DNA from: Sphingomonadaceae bacterium
GTDB lineage: Bacteria; Pseudomonadota; Alphaproteobacteria; Sphingomonadales; Sphingomonadaceae
DNA length: 64,000 nt
Reading direction: 5' to 3'
Assembly (NCBI GenBank): GCA_009926135.1
Contig: RFPL01000002.1
Coordinates: 124,001-188,000, forward strand
In this document: in pieces, positions 1-9,372 of the stretch
Position numbering within the stretch: position 1 is the stretch's first letter
Layout of the letters: the number at the start of each line of letters is the position of its first letter
Notes under the pieces: model-generated
What the model saw: only the letters and a program-made list of their open reading frames with translations
Told to the model about the DNA's origin: nothing
Databases searched by the model: none
Program-made: the position numbers and the translations under genes

Positions 1-40
1 TCTTTTGCACCGACGCGAAGCCCGCTAGGCTCTCCTTGCG

Positions 41-634
41 ATGTGGACTTTGCCTAATATCCTGACGCTTTCGCGGATCGTGGCCTTGCCGCTGCTCGCG
101 TTCCTGCTGTGGTGGCCTGATTGGCGGTTTGGTTATGGCCTGGCCTTCATCCTCTATGTGCTCATGGGGATTACCGACTATTTCGACGGCTATCTGGCGC
201 GGACCAGTGGCGCGGTGTCGCGCCTTGGCGTCTTCCTCGACCCGATTGCCGACAAGATCATGGTCGCGACCGTCATCCTTACCCTGACGGCCCAGGGCAT
301 CCTGCGCGGCCCCTATGTCGGCGATATGCACGTGATTGCTGGTCTGGTCATCCTGGTGCGCGAAATCGCGGTTTCCGGGCTGCGAGAGTTTCTTGGCGGC
401 CTGCAAGTATCGATGCCGGTCAGTCGGCTCGCCAAATGGAAGACGACCTTCCAACTGGTCTGCCTCGGCGCGTTGATCCTTGGCGTCGCCCTGCCGCAAT
501 GGACAATGAGCGTGATGGGGCTGACCATCAACTTCCCGCACACCGTCGGACTGACAACCCTCTGGGCGGCGGCGGCCCTGACCGTGATCACGGGGTGGGA
601 TTATCTGCGGGTCGGTCTCAAACACATGGATTGA
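41..634 (+). CDS. pgsA: CDP-diacylglycerol-glycerol-3-phosphate 3-phosphatidyltransferase
   Basis: Membrane enzyme that makes phosphatidylglycerophosphate from CDP-diacylglycerol and glycerol-3-phosphate, the committed step to phosphatidylglycerol and cardiolipin. The 197-residue product carries the complete CDP-alcohol phosphotransferase signature D-x2-DG-x2-AR-x8-G-x3-D-x3-D: D46, D49, G50, A53, R54, G63, D67 and D71. Several hydrophobic segments surround it, and the length is normal for PgsA. The start follows only 40 bases of window sequence, so its promoter and upstream neighbour are not visible; no strong Shine-Dalgarno is seen. It ends one base before the convergent oxyR stop. Identity is firm for the family; phosphatidylserine synthase is unlikely given the size and the N-terminal WTLPNILTLSR start. 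Confidence 0.93.
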   Translation: MWTLPNILTLSRIVALPLLAFLLWWPDWRFGYGLAFILYVLMGITDYFDGYLARTSGAVSRLGVFLDPIADKIMVATVILTLTAQGILRGPYVGDMHVIAGLVILVREIAVSGLREFLGGLQVSMPVSRLAKWKTTFQLVCLGALILGVALPQWTMSVMGLTINFPHTVGLTTLWAAAALTVITGWDYLRVGLKHMD

Positions 635-635
635 G

Positions 636-1532
636 CTATCCGGCGCGGAGTTCCTCGGCCAGCAGCCTGAATTCCTCGCCACGCGGACTGTTCTTCCGCC
701 AGACCAGCGCGATCTCGCGATTGGCGGATTCGCTGCGCAGGGGACGGGCGACGACCTGGGTTCCGTTGAGAATGCCCGCATCCAGCGCCATTTCGGGGAG
801 CATGGTCAGGCCAAGGCCATTGTCGACCATCTGCACGAGGGTGTGGAGCGATGTGCCGATCATCGTCGCGCTGGCCCGCAGTTCGGGTCGGTTGCAGGCG
901 GCGAGCGCGTGCTCTTTCAGGCAGTGCCCGTCTTCGAGCAGGAGCAGGCGGTTCTCGTCGATCAGGTCGGCGGTGATTTCCTCGGGCGGATCGCGCGGGT
1001 CGTCCTTGGGAAAGGCGACGTAAAGCGCGTCGAGCTCGATCGTCTCCTTCTCGACCTCGCCAGTCGGGAAGGGCAGGGCCAGCAGCACGCAATCGCTGCG
1101 GCCATGGTGCAGGCTCTCCATCGCCGCCTGGCTGGTTTCCTCGCGCAGGAAAAGCTTCAGCTGCGGACGTTCACGGCGCAGCCGTGGCAACATCCGCGGA
1201 AGCAGGAACGGAGCAATGGTCGGGATGACGCTCATCCGCACTTCGCCCGACAGCGGCTGCCCGGCGCTTTGGACCATATCCGAGAGTTCTTCGGCTTCAC
1301 GCAGTAGCCGATGCGCCTTGGCGACCACGGCGTTGCCGAGCGGCGTAAACCGTACCGCGCGCTTGGTGCGCTCCACCAGCACGACGTCGAGCAAGGTTTC
1401 TAGGTCGCGCAGGCCGGCCGAAAGCGTCGATTGCGAGACAAAGCAGGCATCAGCCGCGCGGCCAAAGTGTCCATGCTCATGCAGGGCAACAAGATACTGC
1501 AACTGCTTGAGTGTGGGTAGGTAGGTTGTCAT
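636..1532 (-). CDS. oxyR: LysR-family peroxide-sensing regulator OxyR
   Basis: Transcription factor expected to activate peroxide-defence genes when oxidised. It is a 298-residue LysR-type protein with an N-terminal winged helix-turn-helix (about residues 6-65) and a C-terminal effector domain. The redox pair of the OxyR family is present: the DGHC motif puts one cysteine at 204 and a second at 213, the same nine-residue spacing as C199/C208 of E. coli OxyR. This separates it from generic LysR proteins. No catalase or peroxiredoxin gene is next to it. It lies six bases downstream of rnd on the same strand, so the two may be co-transcribed. Its targets cannot be read from this window. Confidence 0.88.
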   Translation of the reverse strand: MTTYLPTLKQLQYLVALHEHGHFGRAADACFVSQSTLSAGLRDLETLLDVVLVERTKRAVRFTPLGNAVVAKAHRLLREAEELSDMVQSAGQPLSGEVRMSVIPTIAPFLLPRMLPRLRRERPQLKLFLREETSQAAMESLHHGRSDCVLLALPFPTGEVEKETIELDALYVAFPKDDPRDPPEEITADLIDENRLLLLEDGHCLKEHALAACNRPELRASATMIGTSLHTLVQMVDNGLGLTMLPEMALDAGILNGTQVVARPLRSESANREIALVWRKNSPRGEEFRLLAEELRAG

Positions 1533-1538
1533 CGCTTC

Positions 1539-2744
1539 CTACTCCACCGGGGCGATCTTGCTTTCGCTATCGTCCCCGATCCGGTCGATGTGAGCCATCT
1601 TGAGGCGGCCCTTGACCACTGCGAAGGCCAGACGGCCTTCAACCAGTTCCAGCGCATCGCGTCCGAACTGATCATAGCGCCAGCCTTCCAGCAACGGCAA
1701 TTCACGCACCCCGGCGGCAAGCAGTTCCAGGTCTTCGCTGCGCGCCAGCAGACGGGCGGCAACGTCGATCTCGCGGCTGCGGATCTTGAGCAGCAGCTTC
1801 AGCAAATCGGCTACCAGCGCGCCTTCCTTGCCCAGCGGAGCGCCGCGCGGCGCACGGGGCGGCAACTCGTCATCGCTCAGCGGCTTGGCGGCCTCAAGCA
1901 CTGCCATCATCCGCCTGCCGATTTCATTATCCTTCCAGCCAGCGGATAGGCCGCGAACCTTGGCCAGATCGGCCTGCGTCTTGGGTGGGTGGCTGGCAAT
2001 GTCAGCCAGCGTTTCATCGCGGGCAATCCGGCCGCGCGGGATATTCTTGTCCTGCGCCTCGGCCTCGCGCCAGGCCGCGAGGGCTTTAAGCCGACCGAGC
2101 ATGGCCGGGTTGCGGCCGGCCGCCTTGATGCGATGCCAGGCAATCGAGGGATCGTTCCGGTAATTGGCCGGATCGGCCAGCTTTTCCATCTCGATATCGA
2201 GCCAGGCACCGCGTCCGGTCTTGATCAGCCGGGACAGGATCTTCGGAAAGATCTTGGCTAGGTAGGTCACATCGCCGATGGCATATTCGATCTGGCGTTC
2301 GGTCAGCGGGCGGCGCGACCAGTCAGTGAAGCGCGCGCCCTTGTCGATCTGCAGGCCGATCCAGCTTTCGACCAGGTTCGAATAGCCGATCTGCTCGCTC
2401 TGGCTGATCGCCATCATGGCAATCTGGGTGTCGAAGATCGGATGCGGAGTCTTGCCAGTCAGGTTGTAGATGATTTCCACGTCCTGGCCGCCAGCATGGA
2501 AGATTTTGAGGACGTCTTCGTTATCGACCAGCAAGTCGAGAAGCGGGGACATATCCAGCCCCTTGGCCAGCGGATCAATCGCCGCGGCCTCTTCATTATC
2601 GGCGATCTGGATCAGGCAGAGTTCGGGCCAATAGGTGTTCTCGCGCATGAATTCGGTGTCGACGCACACGAAATCCGCCTTGGCGAGCCGTTCGCACAGC
2701 GCAGCCAGTTCCGCGCTGTCAGTGATGAGGGGGTGTATTTTCAT
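1539..2744 (-). CDS. rnd: Ribonuclease D
   Basis: 3'-to-5' exoribonuclease for tRNA and stable RNA 3'-end maturation. The 401-residue product has the DEDD exonuclease motifs: VDTEFMRE (Exo I), an FHAGGQDVE/FDTQ region (Exo II) and YAIGDVTYL (Exo III, with the D of the DEDDy tyrosine type), followed by HRDC-like C-terminal sequence. The chosen ATG at 2744 gives MKIHPLITD, the usual RNase D beginning. A start further upstream at 2801 would add 19 residues running into the divergent aspS promoter and is rejected. The bases before the start read AGAAAAGAAG, a modest ribosome site. oxyR follows six bases downstream. Confidence 0.92.
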   Translation of the reverse strand: MKIHPLITDSAELAALCERLAKADFVCVDTEFMRENTYWPELCLIQIADNEEAAAIDPLAKGLDMSPLLDLLVDNEDVLKIFHAGGQDVEIIYNLTGKTPHPIFDTQIAMMAISQSEQIGYSNLVESWIGLQIDKGARFTDWSRRPLTERQIEYAIGDVTYLAKIFPKILSRLIKTGRGAWLDIEMEKLADPANYRNDPSIAWHRIKAAGRNPAMLGRLKALAAWREAEAQDKNIPRGRIARDETLADIASHPPKTQADLAKVRGLSAGWKDNEIGRRMMAVLEAAKPLSDDELPPRAPRGAPLGKEGALVADLLKLLLKIRSREIDVAARLLARSEDLELLAAGVRELPLLEGWRYDQFGRDALELVEGRLAFAVVKGRLKMAHIDRIGDDSESKIAPVE

Positions 2745-2782
2745 GCTTCTTTTCTGTAGTTGGGCCCGTGCGAGCCCCCGGC

Positions 2783-2811
2783 TTGACAAAAGTGCGGCCA
2801 TCGCCTGTTAG
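2783..2811 (+). promoter_or_regulatory. Predicted sigma-70-type promoter of aspS
   Basis: A perfect TTGACA (2783-2788), a 17-base spacer and TGTTAG (2806-2811) lie upstream of aspS in the divergent rnd/aspS gap. The spacing and -35 box are consensus for a housekeeping promoter; the -10 box is only partly so. Transcription would start near 2818. This is a prediction from sequence alone. Confidence 0.55.
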
Positions 2812-2824
2812 CCGCGCCTTCGCC

Positions 2825-2840
2825 CCTGCATCATTGCAGG
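2825..2840 (+). other. Perfect small hairpin in the aspS leader
   Basis: CCTGCA-TCAT-TGCAGG forms a six-base-pair perfect stem with a four-base loop, placed just after the predicted transcription start and about 20 bases before the aspS ATG. It could stabilise the 5' end of the mRNA or modulate translation. No regulatory role is proven. Confidence 0.35.
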
Positions 2841-2859
2841 CCGATTGGAAAGAGTTTCG

Positions 2860-4641
2860 ATGCATCTTTATCGTTCGCACAACTGCGGCGCCCTGCGCGC
2901 CAGCGATGTAGGCCAGACCATCCGCCTGTCGGGCTGGGTCCACCGCAAGCGCGACCATGGCGGCGTGCTGTTCGTCGACCTGCGCGACCATTACGGCATG
3001 ACCCAGATCGTCGCTGATGTGGATAGCCCGGCCCTGCTGATCCTCGAAGGTCTGCGGGTAGAATCGGTTGTAACGATCGATGGCGAGGTCAAGGCCCGCA
3101 GTGCCGGGACGGTCAATCCGAACCTGCCCACTGGCGAGATCGAGGTCTATGCCCGTTCGGCAACCGTGCTGAGCCGTGCGGAAGAACTGCCGCTGCCGGT
3201 GGCGGGCGAGCAGGAATATCCCGAGGATATTCGCCTGCGCTACCGCTTCCTCGACCTGCGCCGCGAGACGCTGCACGCCAACATCATGACGCGCACCGCA
3301 ATCATCCGCGAAACGCGCCGCAAGATGGAAGACATCGGCTTTACGGAATTCTCGACCCCGATCCTCACCGCCTCCAGCCCCGAAGGCGCGCGCGACTTCC
3401 TGGTCCCGAGCCGCATCCACACCGGCAAGTTCTTCGCGCTGCCGCAGGCCCCGCAGCAGTACAAGCAATTGCTGATGGTTGCTGGGTTTGACCGCTACTT
3501 CCAGATCGCCCCGTGTTTCCGCGACGAAGATCCGCGCGCTGACCGCCTGCCAGGCGAGTTTTACCAGCTCGACCTGGAAATGAGCTTCGTTACCCAGGAA
3601 GAGGTCTGGGAAACGATGGAACCGGTCATGGCCGGGATTTTCGAAAAGTTTGCCAACGGCAAGGCTGTAACGCCAGCCGGCCAGTTCCCGCGCATTCCCT
3701 ATGCTCAGGCCATGCTCGACTACGGCACTGACAAGCCGGACCTGCGCAATCCAGTGATCATCCGCGACGTAACGAGTGAATTCACCGCGTCGGGCTTCGG
3801 ACTGTTCGAGAAGATTGTCGGCGGTGGCGGGGTGGTCCGCATGATCCCGGCACCCGAGACTGCCGGTCTCAGCCGCAAATTCTTTGATGACATGAACGAA
3901 TGGGCCCGTAGCGAAGGCCATGCCGGCCTTGGCTACGCGACCCGCAAGGACGGCGTGTTCGGGGGCCCGATCGCCAAGAACCACGGCGAGGACAAGATGG
4001 CCGCGCTCTGGGATTCGCTTGGCCTTGGGCCGAACGATGGGGCGTTTTTCGCGGCCGGCAAGGAAGAACAGGCGGCCAAGCTGGCCGGAGCGGCGCGCAG
4101 CCGCGTGGGCGAGCAGCTTGACCTCATCGACAAGGATGCCTTCCGCTTCTGCTGGATCATCGACTTCCCGTTCTATGAGTGGAGCGAGGAAGAGAAGAAG
4201 CTCGATTTCGCGCACAACCCCTTCTCAATGCCGCAGGGCGGGCTGGACGCACTCGAGAACCAGGATCCGCTGACCATCAAGGCCTATCAGTACGACATGG
4301 TCTGCAACGGCTATGAACTCGCTTCGGGTTCAATCCGCAACCAGCATCCGGACCTGATGGTCAAGGCGTTTGAACTGGTCGGCCTGTCAAAGGCTGACGT
4401 CGAAGCGCGCTTTGGCGGAATGTACCGGGCCTTCCAGTACGGTGCACCACCGCACGGCGGCATGGCAGCCGGCGTCGACCGGATGGTCATGCTGCTTTGC
4501 GGCGTGCAGAACCTGCGCGAAATCACGCTGTTCCCCATGAACCAGCGTGCAGAAGACCTGCTGATGGGTGCTCCGTCTCCCGCCGAACCGAAGCAGCTGC
4601 GCGAACTGGCGCTGCGAATTGTCGAGCAGCCGAAAGCCTGA
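2860..4641 (+). CDS. aspS: Aspartyl-tRNA synthetase
   Basis: Charges tRNA-Asp with aspartate in the cytoplasm. The 593-residue product shows an N-terminal OB-fold anticodon domain ([20 protein letters not shown], about residues 20-40), class II motif 2 ([10 protein letters not shown]) and motif 3 (GVDRMVML), and the bacterial GAD insertion domain implied by its length. The ATG at 2860 is preceded by GGAAAGAG and gives [14 protein letters not shown] at 2845 would add five residues and is less likely. The gene is transcribed divergently from rnd. It may be the non-discriminating type common in alphaproteobacteria, but this cannot be decided by eye. Confidence 0.96.
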   Translation: MHLYRSHNCGALRASDVGQTIRLSGWVHRKRDHGGVLFVDLRDHYGMTQIVADVDSPALLILEGLRVESVVTIDGEVKARSAGTVNPNLPTGEIEVYARSATVLSRAEELPLPVAGEQEYPEDIRLRYRFLDLRRETLHANIMTRTAIIRETRRKMEDIGFTEFSTPILTASSPEGARDFLVPSRIHTGKFFALPQAPQQYKQLLMVAGFDRYFQIAPCFRDEDPRADRLPGEFYQLDLEMSFVTQEEVWETMEPVMAGIFEKFANGKAVTPAGQFPRIPYAQAMLDYGTDKPDLRNPVIIRDVTSEFTASGFGLFEKIVGGGGVVRMIPAPETAGLSRKFFDDMNEWARSEGHAGLGYATRKDGVFGGPIAKNHGEDKMAALWDSLGLGPNDGAFFAAGKEEQAAKLAGAARSRVGEQLDLIDKDAFRFCWIIDFPFYEWSEEEKKLDFAHNPFSMPQGGLDALENQDPLTIKAYQYDMVCNGYELASGSIRNQHPDLMVKAFELVGLSKADVEARFGGMYRAFQYGAPPHGGMAAGVDRMVMLLCGVQNLREITLFPMNQRAEDLLMGAPSPAEPKQLRELALRIVEQPKA

Positions 4642-4785
4642 TTTCCGGCACGGGTTGCCGAGCTACATACGTATCGTGGATAATCCCGATGTGTTGATGC
4701 TGCGCAGCCTCTTGCCAGCCGCCGCGCCGTTCTCTAGGGCGGGGTGCAACACAGTTTAATCTGCCGTTCACGAAGGGGTAAATCC

Positions 4786-5022
4786 ATGAGCGACACCGCC
4801 GACCGGGTTAAGAAGATTGTCGTCGAGCACCTCGGCGTCGAAGCCGAAAAGGTGACTGAGGACGCGAGCTTCATCGACGACCTGGGCGCTGACAGCCTCG
4901 ACATTGTTGAGCTCGTCATGGCGTTCGAAGAAGAATTTGGCGTTGAGATCCCTGACGATGCGGCTGAGAAGATCGGCACCGTGTCGGATGCGATCAAGTA
5001 CATCGACGAGAACAAGGGCTGA
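4786..5022 (+). CDS. acpP: Acyl carrier protein
   Basis: Carries growing acyl chains on a phosphopantetheine arm for fatty acid synthesis. The 78-residue acidic protein has the canonical GADSLD motif, whose serine is the attachment site. The ATG at 4786 gives [12 protein letters not shown], the standard AcpP start, and follows AAGGGG. An upstream ATG at 4744 would add 14 basic residues and is rejected. The 144-base gap before it must hold the promoter; TTGCCA (4712-4717) and TAGGGC (4735-4740) are 17 bases apart but weak. fabF follows after a 124-base spacer with two strong hairpins. Confidence 0.97.
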   Translation: MSDTADRVKKIVVEHLGVEAEKVTEDASFIDDLGADSLDIVELVMAFEEEFGVEIPDDAAEKIGTVSDAIKYIDENKG

Positions 5023-5033
5023 CCCAGCCTGCT

Positions 5034-5076
5034 TTCCGCACTGACCCCAAGCCTGTCTGGGGGTTGAACTGCGGAA
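5034..5076 (+). other. Large hairpin between acpP and fabF (first of two)
   Basis: TTCCGCA (5034-5040) pairs exactly with TGCGGAA (5070-5076), and inside it ACCCC pairs with GGGGT around a loop of about ten bases. It begins 11 bases after the acpP stop. No T-run follows, so it is not a textbook intrinsic terminator. It could protect acpP mRNA from 3' decay or partly reduce read-through into fabF. Confidence 0.5.
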
Positions 5077-5093
5077 ACCTTGATACGAAATCT

Positions 5094-5128
5094 GACAGGC
5101 TCAGTCCCGCACCGGGTCTGGGCCTGTC
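5094..5128 (+). other. Large hairpin between acpP and fabF (second of two)
   Basis: GACAGGC (5094-5100) pairs with GCCTGTC (5122-5128), and an inner CCCG-CAC-CGGG stem (5106-5116) extends it. It ends just upstream of the fabF ribosome site GGAGAAG (about 5137). It could insulate fabF translation or mark an RNA processing site. Function is inferred. Confidence 0.45.
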
Positions 5129-5146
5129 GCATATCCGGAGAAGTGC

Positions 5147-6409
5147 ATGCGCCGCGTAGTGGTCACAGGATTGGGCCTGGTTACCCCGCTTGGGGCCGAT
5201 GTCGAAACCACCTGGGCAAACTTGCTTGCCAGCAAGTCCGGTGCCGGTCCGATCACACGATTCGATGCGTCCGACCAGAAGTGTCAGATCGCCTGCGAAG
5301 TGAAGCCAGCCGACCATCCGTATGGGTTCGATCCGAACAAGCGGGTTGATCACAAGATCCAGCGCCAGGTCGATCCGTTCATCATTTACGGTCTCGATGC
5401 AGCCGGCCAGGCGCTTGAAGACGCGGGCCTGATCGACATGGACGAAGACCTGAAGCTGCGTACGGGTTGCTCGATCGGTGCCGGGATCGGTGGTCTGCCG
5501 GGGATCGAGGCAGAATCGATCGTCCTTCACGAAAAAGGCCCGTCGCGCGTCAGCCCGCACTTCGTGCACGGCCGGATCATCAACCTGATCTCGGGCCAGG
5601 TCTCGATCAAGTATGGCCTGATGGGCCCGAACCATGCTGTGGTCACCGCCTGTTCCACCGGAGCCCATTCGATCGGCGATGCAGCCCGGATGATTCGCGA
5701 TGACGATGCCGACATCATGCTGGCCGGCGGCGCTGAAGGCACCGTCAATCCACTCGGCATCGCCGGCTTTGCCCAGGCCCGGGCGCTCAACTGCAGCTAC
5801 AATGATCGTCCCGAACAGGCCAGCCGCCCCTATGACAAGGATCGCGATGGCTTCGTGATGGGCGAGGGTGCAGGCGTGGTCGTGCTTGAAGAATACGAAC
5901 ACGCCAAGGCGCGCGGTGCGAAGATCTATGCCGAAGTGGTCGGTTACGGCCTGTCCGGCGATGCCTATCACGTCACCGCGCCGCATCCGGAAGGCAAGGG
6001 TGCGGAACTGGCGATGCGGATGGCGCTCAAGAAGGCCGGAATGGGGCCGGGTGACATCGACTATGTCAATGCCCACGGCACGTCCACCATGGCTGACACC
6101 ATTGAACTCGCGGCCGTGAAGCGCGTGCTGGGTGCCGACCTTTCGGGTGCTTCGATGAGCAGCACCAAGTCCGCGATCGGTCACCTGCTTGGTGGAGCGG
6201 GCGCGGTTGAGACAATCTTCTGCATCCTTGCGATCCGTGACCAGATCGTGCCGCCGACGCTCAATCTCGACAATCCGGACGAGGGCACCGAAGGCGTCGA
6301 CCTGGTGCCGAAGGTGGCGCGCAAGCGGGCGGTTCGGGCTGCGTTGAATAACAGCTTCGGCTTCGGGGGAACCAATGCCTCGGTGATCGTCAAGGCGCTG
6401 GAAGACTGA
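5147..6409 (+). CDS. fabF: Beta-ketoacyl-ACP synthase II
   Basis: Condensing enzyme that extends acyl-ACP with malonyl-ACP in type II fatty acid synthesis. The 420-residue product has the KAS catalytic triad: the nucleophile C169 in TACSTGAHS, a histidine in NAHGTST and a histidine in GHLLGGAGAVE, plus the C-terminal FGFGGTNAS motif. GGAGAAG sits at a good distance before the ATG. It lies downstream of acpP, as is usual for fabF, which favours KAS II over FabB. Its stop codon overlaps the mltG start by one base (TGATG), so translation of the two is coupled. Confidence 0.96.
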   Translation: MRRVVVTGLGLVTPLGADVETTWANLLASKSGAGPITRFDASDQKCQIACEVKPADHPYGFDPNKRVDHKIQRQVDPFIIYGLDAAGQALEDAGLIDMDEDLKLRTGCSIGAGIGGLPGIEAESIVLHEKGPSRVSPHFVHGRIINLISGQVSIKYGLMGPNHAVVTACSTGAHSIGDAARMIRDDDADIMLAGGAEGTVNPLGIAGFAQARALNCSYNDRPEQASRPYDKDRDGFVMGEGAGVVVLEEYEHAKARGAKIYAEVVGYGLSGDAYHVTAPHPEGKGAELAMRMALKKAGMGPGDIDYVNAHGTSTMADTIELAAVKRVLGADLSGASMSSTKSAIGHLLGGAGAVETIFCILAIRDQIVPPTLNLDNPDEGTEGVDLVPKVARKRAVRAALNNSFGFGGTNASVIVKALED

Positions 6410-7383
6410 TGCTCGGCAGGCGGGGGTGCTGGCCGCTGTTCGCGGCGGGTCTGCTTGCGCTCGCCGCGCTCGGGTGGCTGGTCGCCGGTTGGTTCACCGC
6501 TGGCCCGCTCAAGCAGGAAACCGCCTTTATTGTCCCCGATGGATCAAGCCTATCGGCCGTAGCCAACAAGCTCGAAGCCGAGGGGGTGATCGGCAATGCC
6601 GATGCCTTCCGGTTTCGCGCCCGGATCTTCGGAGCGGGCGCGCCGGTCAAGGCCGGGGAATTCATGTTCCCCAAGGGTGCCAGCGCATCACGGATTCTGT
6701 CGATCATCCAGGGCGATGAGGTTCTGCGGCGCTTCGTGACCATCCCGGAAGGGATGCCATCGATCATGGTCCATGAGCGGCTGATGGCGAACAGCCAGCT
6801 GACCGGCTCGATTCCGGTCCCGCCCGATGGTTCCATCCTGCCCGATACTTATGAGATTGAACGCGGCGAAAGCCGGCAGGCGGTGCTGCTGCGGATGCAG
6901 GCTGCGATGCAGCGGACCCTGGCCGAACTCTGGGCCAAGCGCAGCCCGGCAACCGCAGTCGCGACCCCCGAGGCGGCGCTTTCGCTGGCAGCAATCGTCG
7001 AAAAGGAAACCGGCAAGTCGAGCGAGCGCCGCACAGTTGCAGGCCTCTATTCCAATCGGTTGCGCCAGGGGATCATGCTCCAGGCTGATCCGACGATCAT
7101 TTATCCGATCACCAAGGGCAAGCCGCTCGGCCGCCGCATTCGTCAGAGCGAAATCCAGGCGGTAAATGACTACAATACTTACACCATGATTGGCCTGCCC
7201 AAGGGGCCAATCACCAATCCCGGCCGGGCCTCTATCGCTGCGGTGCTAAACCCGGCCCAGACCGATGTGCTCTACATGGTTGCCGATGGCACTGGTGGCC
7301 ACCTGTTCGCCAGGACACTCGACGAGCACAACGCCAACGTCGAACGCTGGTTCGCAATCCGCAAGGCCCGCGGGGACTTCTGA
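6409..7383 (+). CDS. mltG: Endolytic murein transglycosylase MltG
   Basis: Inner-membrane enzyme that cleaves nascent peptidoglycan strands and sets glycan chain length. The 324-residue product has one N-terminal membrane anchor (about residues 7-28), a LysM-like segment, and the YceG/MltG core with IVEKETG, which holds the catalytic glutamate, followed by LYSNRLRQGIMLQADPT. The start overlaps the fabF stop by one base, and the acpP-fabF-mltG order is common in proteobacteria. It ends 21 bases before the convergent alkylsulfatase gene. Confidence 0.93.
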   Translation: MLGRRGCWPLFAAGLLALAALGWLVAGWFTAGPLKQETAFIVPDGSSLSAVANKLEAEGVIGNADAFRFRARIFGAGAPVKAGEFMFPKGASASRILSIIQGDEVLRRFVTIPEGMPSIMVHERLMANSQLTGSIPVPPDGSILPDTYEIERGESRQAVLLRMQAAMQRTLAELWAKRSPATAVATPEAALSLAAIVEKETGKSSERRTVAGLYSNRLRQGIMLQADPTIIYPITKGKPLGRRIRQSEIQAVNDYNTYTMIGLPKGPITNPGRASIAAVLNPAQTDVLYMVADGTGGHLFARTLDEHNANVERWFAIRKARGDF

Positions 7384-7404
7384 AGAAGCCCCCGCCGGAC
7401 CGAT

Positions 7405-9372
7405 CTAAGGTTCGATGATATTGAACGCTCCGGGGATCGGCTCAATCGCATTGAGCCAGGCTTCCACTGCCGCGCGGTCACCTTCCACTTTCACACCCAT
7501 CATCTCAAGCTGGGCAAGCGGCAGCTTCAGGAACAGCAGGCCAAGCAGTGCCCGGCGCGGACCAGTGATCGTTGCTGCGGGTTGGGCCACGGGCTTCATG
7601 CGCCCGATCATGGTGGTGCGGGTCAGCTCTACTCCGACCGTTTCCTGCCGCTCTGGCATGACCAGGTTGATGCCCATGGTCCGGCCGCCCAGCTTGATCG
7701 GATCAAAGCGGGTGGATACCGAATCGAGCAACTCCTGCGTCGACACTGCCGCGATCATATCAGCATTCTGGGCTGAGCTCGGCCGCGCCACGACGCCCTG
7801 CCGCAGCTCCTTTGCGCCCATCAGGAACTGGTTGCGCCAGATCGCGCTTTCCGCCTGATACCCTTGTTGCTCAAGGCTGTCGGCCAGCAACAGGCGCGCC
7901 GCCTTGTTGGCCGGATCGGCAAATACCACCTGACTGAGCAGGTCCGATGACCAGCGGTAGTCCCCGGCGTCGAACGACTTGCGCGCCGCAGCCAAAGCCT
8001 TCTTTGATCCGCCGATTGCGGCGACAAGGCGCTTGGCCCGCTCCGCCGGCGGGTGAGCGTTAAGGTTTGCCGGATTGCTGTCATACCAGCCCAGATAGAA
8101 CTGGTAGACGGCCTTCGAATTATGATTGTAGGTGCCGTAATAGCCGTGATTGAACCAGTCCTTGGCGATTTCCGGCGGCTGCTTCAGTTCCTCGGCGATC
8201 TCATGCATGGTCTCGCCCTTGTTCATCAGGCGCACGGTCTGGTCATGCAGGTACCGGTAGTTGTCGCGGTTTGAGGCGAGTGCACCGGTCACTTCGCCCG
8301 TGCCAAAGCGCGGCCAGCAGTGACTGGAAATCAAGCTGTCGCTGCGGCCACCCCAGGTTTGCAGGGCCTCATCGATGTAATTCGCCCAGATTCTCGCATC
8401 GCGGACTTTTGCCCCGCGCGGGGTCAGGATGTTGTGAAGTGAGCAGGTCGTCATCTCGGCTGACAGGAAGGTCCGGGTCGGGGCGATATAGACGTTGAGT
8501 TCAGACGGTGCCTCGCTCCCAGAGACGATCTGGAACTCCATCGGCACGCCATCGACCACGCGGCTCTCACCGGTCTTCCCGATCGTGTCCGTCGGGGCAA
8601 TCAGCGTGATTTCCGCGCCAGACACGCCCGCGCCGATCCCGCTGCCGATCTGGCCCTGGGCCCCGGGGCTGAGCATGGTGCCGAACTGGTACATCACCCG
8701 GCGGCCCATTGCCGCACCGGCCATGATGTTTTCCGAAACGGTTTCAGCCATGAAGTGGGCAGGGGCGATGATCGCGACCTTGCCGGCCTTGACGTCAGCC
8801 TCATCGACTACGCCGCGCACGCCGCCAAAGTGGTCGCCATGGCTGTGGCTATAGACCACGGCTGTGACCGGCCGTTTGCCCAGCTTTTCATTGACCAGAT
8901 CCAGGGCGGCCCGGGCCGTTTCGCGGCCGGTCAACGGATCGATCAGGATCCATCCCGTGTTGCCGCGCACGACAGTCATGTTGGAGATATCAAAACCGCG
9001 CACCTGCCATACGCCATCGGCAACCTGGAACAGACCATGCTGGCGCAGAATTCCTATGTGGCGCCACAGCGAAGGGTTGACCGTGTCTGGCGCAGCTCCG
9101 GCTACCCAATCGTAGGCGGCGAGGTTCCAGACGGGCCGGCCATCGGCGGTCTTGATCAGAGGGTCAGCGCGAGTGCCAAGGAACCCCTGGTGAGCAAAAC
9201 TGACATCGCGCTCGTCATCCTTTGGCAGCGCTGCCGCAGCGGCGCGCTGGGCGGCCAGGGTCGCTGCCGTGGCCGCCTTGGGCGCATCGGGTGCCGGGGC
9301 TTGGGCAAGCAAGAGTGGAGCAAAGGCGAGCAGGGCAGTTCCGGCGAGCCGGCGATGGCGCAAAGCAGTCAT
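7405..9372 (-). CDS. Exported class III (metallo-beta-lactamase) alkylsulfatase
   Basis: Predicted periplasmic or secreted hydrolase that removes sulfate from alkyl sulfates such as SDS. The 655-residue product has a signal peptide (about residues 1-24), the zinc-binding HSHGDH motif, a second metal region around TCSLHNILTPRGAKVRD, an alpha-helical dimerisation region and a C-terminal SCP2-like domain, matching the SdsA1/BDS1 layout and length. The ATG at 9372 is preceded by a very strong GGAGGGAGG; an alternative start at 9450 adds residues ahead of the signal peptide and is rejected. It stands alone. Substrate range is inferred from the family only. Confidence 0.85.
   Translation of the reverse strand: MTALRHRRLAGTALLAFAPLLLAQAPAPDAPKAATAATLAAQRAAAAALPKDDERDVSFAHQGFLGTRADPLIKTADGRPVWNLAAYDWVAGAAPDTVNPSLWRHIGILRQHGLFQVADGVWQVRGFDISNMTVVRGNTGWILIDPLTGRETARAALDLVNEKLGKRPVTAVVYSHSHGDHFGGVRGVVDEADVKAGKVAIIAPAHFMAETVSENIMAGAAMGRRVMYQFGTMLSPGAQGQIGSGIGAGVSGAEITLIAPTDTIGKTGESRVVDGVPMEFQIVSGSEAPSELNVYIAPTRTFLSAEMTTCSLHNILTPRGAKVRDARIWANYIDEALQTWGGRSDSLISSHCWPRFGTGEVTGALASNRDNYRYLHDQTVRLMNKGETMHEIAEELKQPPEIAKDWFNHGYYGTYNHNSKAVYQFYLGWYDSNPANLNAHPPAERAKRLVAAIGGSKKALAAARKSFDAGDYRWSSDLLSQVVFADPANKAARLLLADSLEQQGYQAESAIWRNQFLMGAKELRQGVVARPSSAQNADMIAAVSTQELLDSVSTRFDPIKLGGRTMGINLVMPERQETVGVELTRTTMIGRMKPVAQPAATITGPRRALLGLLFLKLPLAQLEMMGVKVEGDRAAVEAWLNAIEPIPGAFNIIEP

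Noticed and set aside
2719..4215. Long open frame of 498 codons opposite aspS
   Set aside because: It lies antisense to a certain aspS gene, has no recognisable domain, and such frames are common opposite GC-rich genes.
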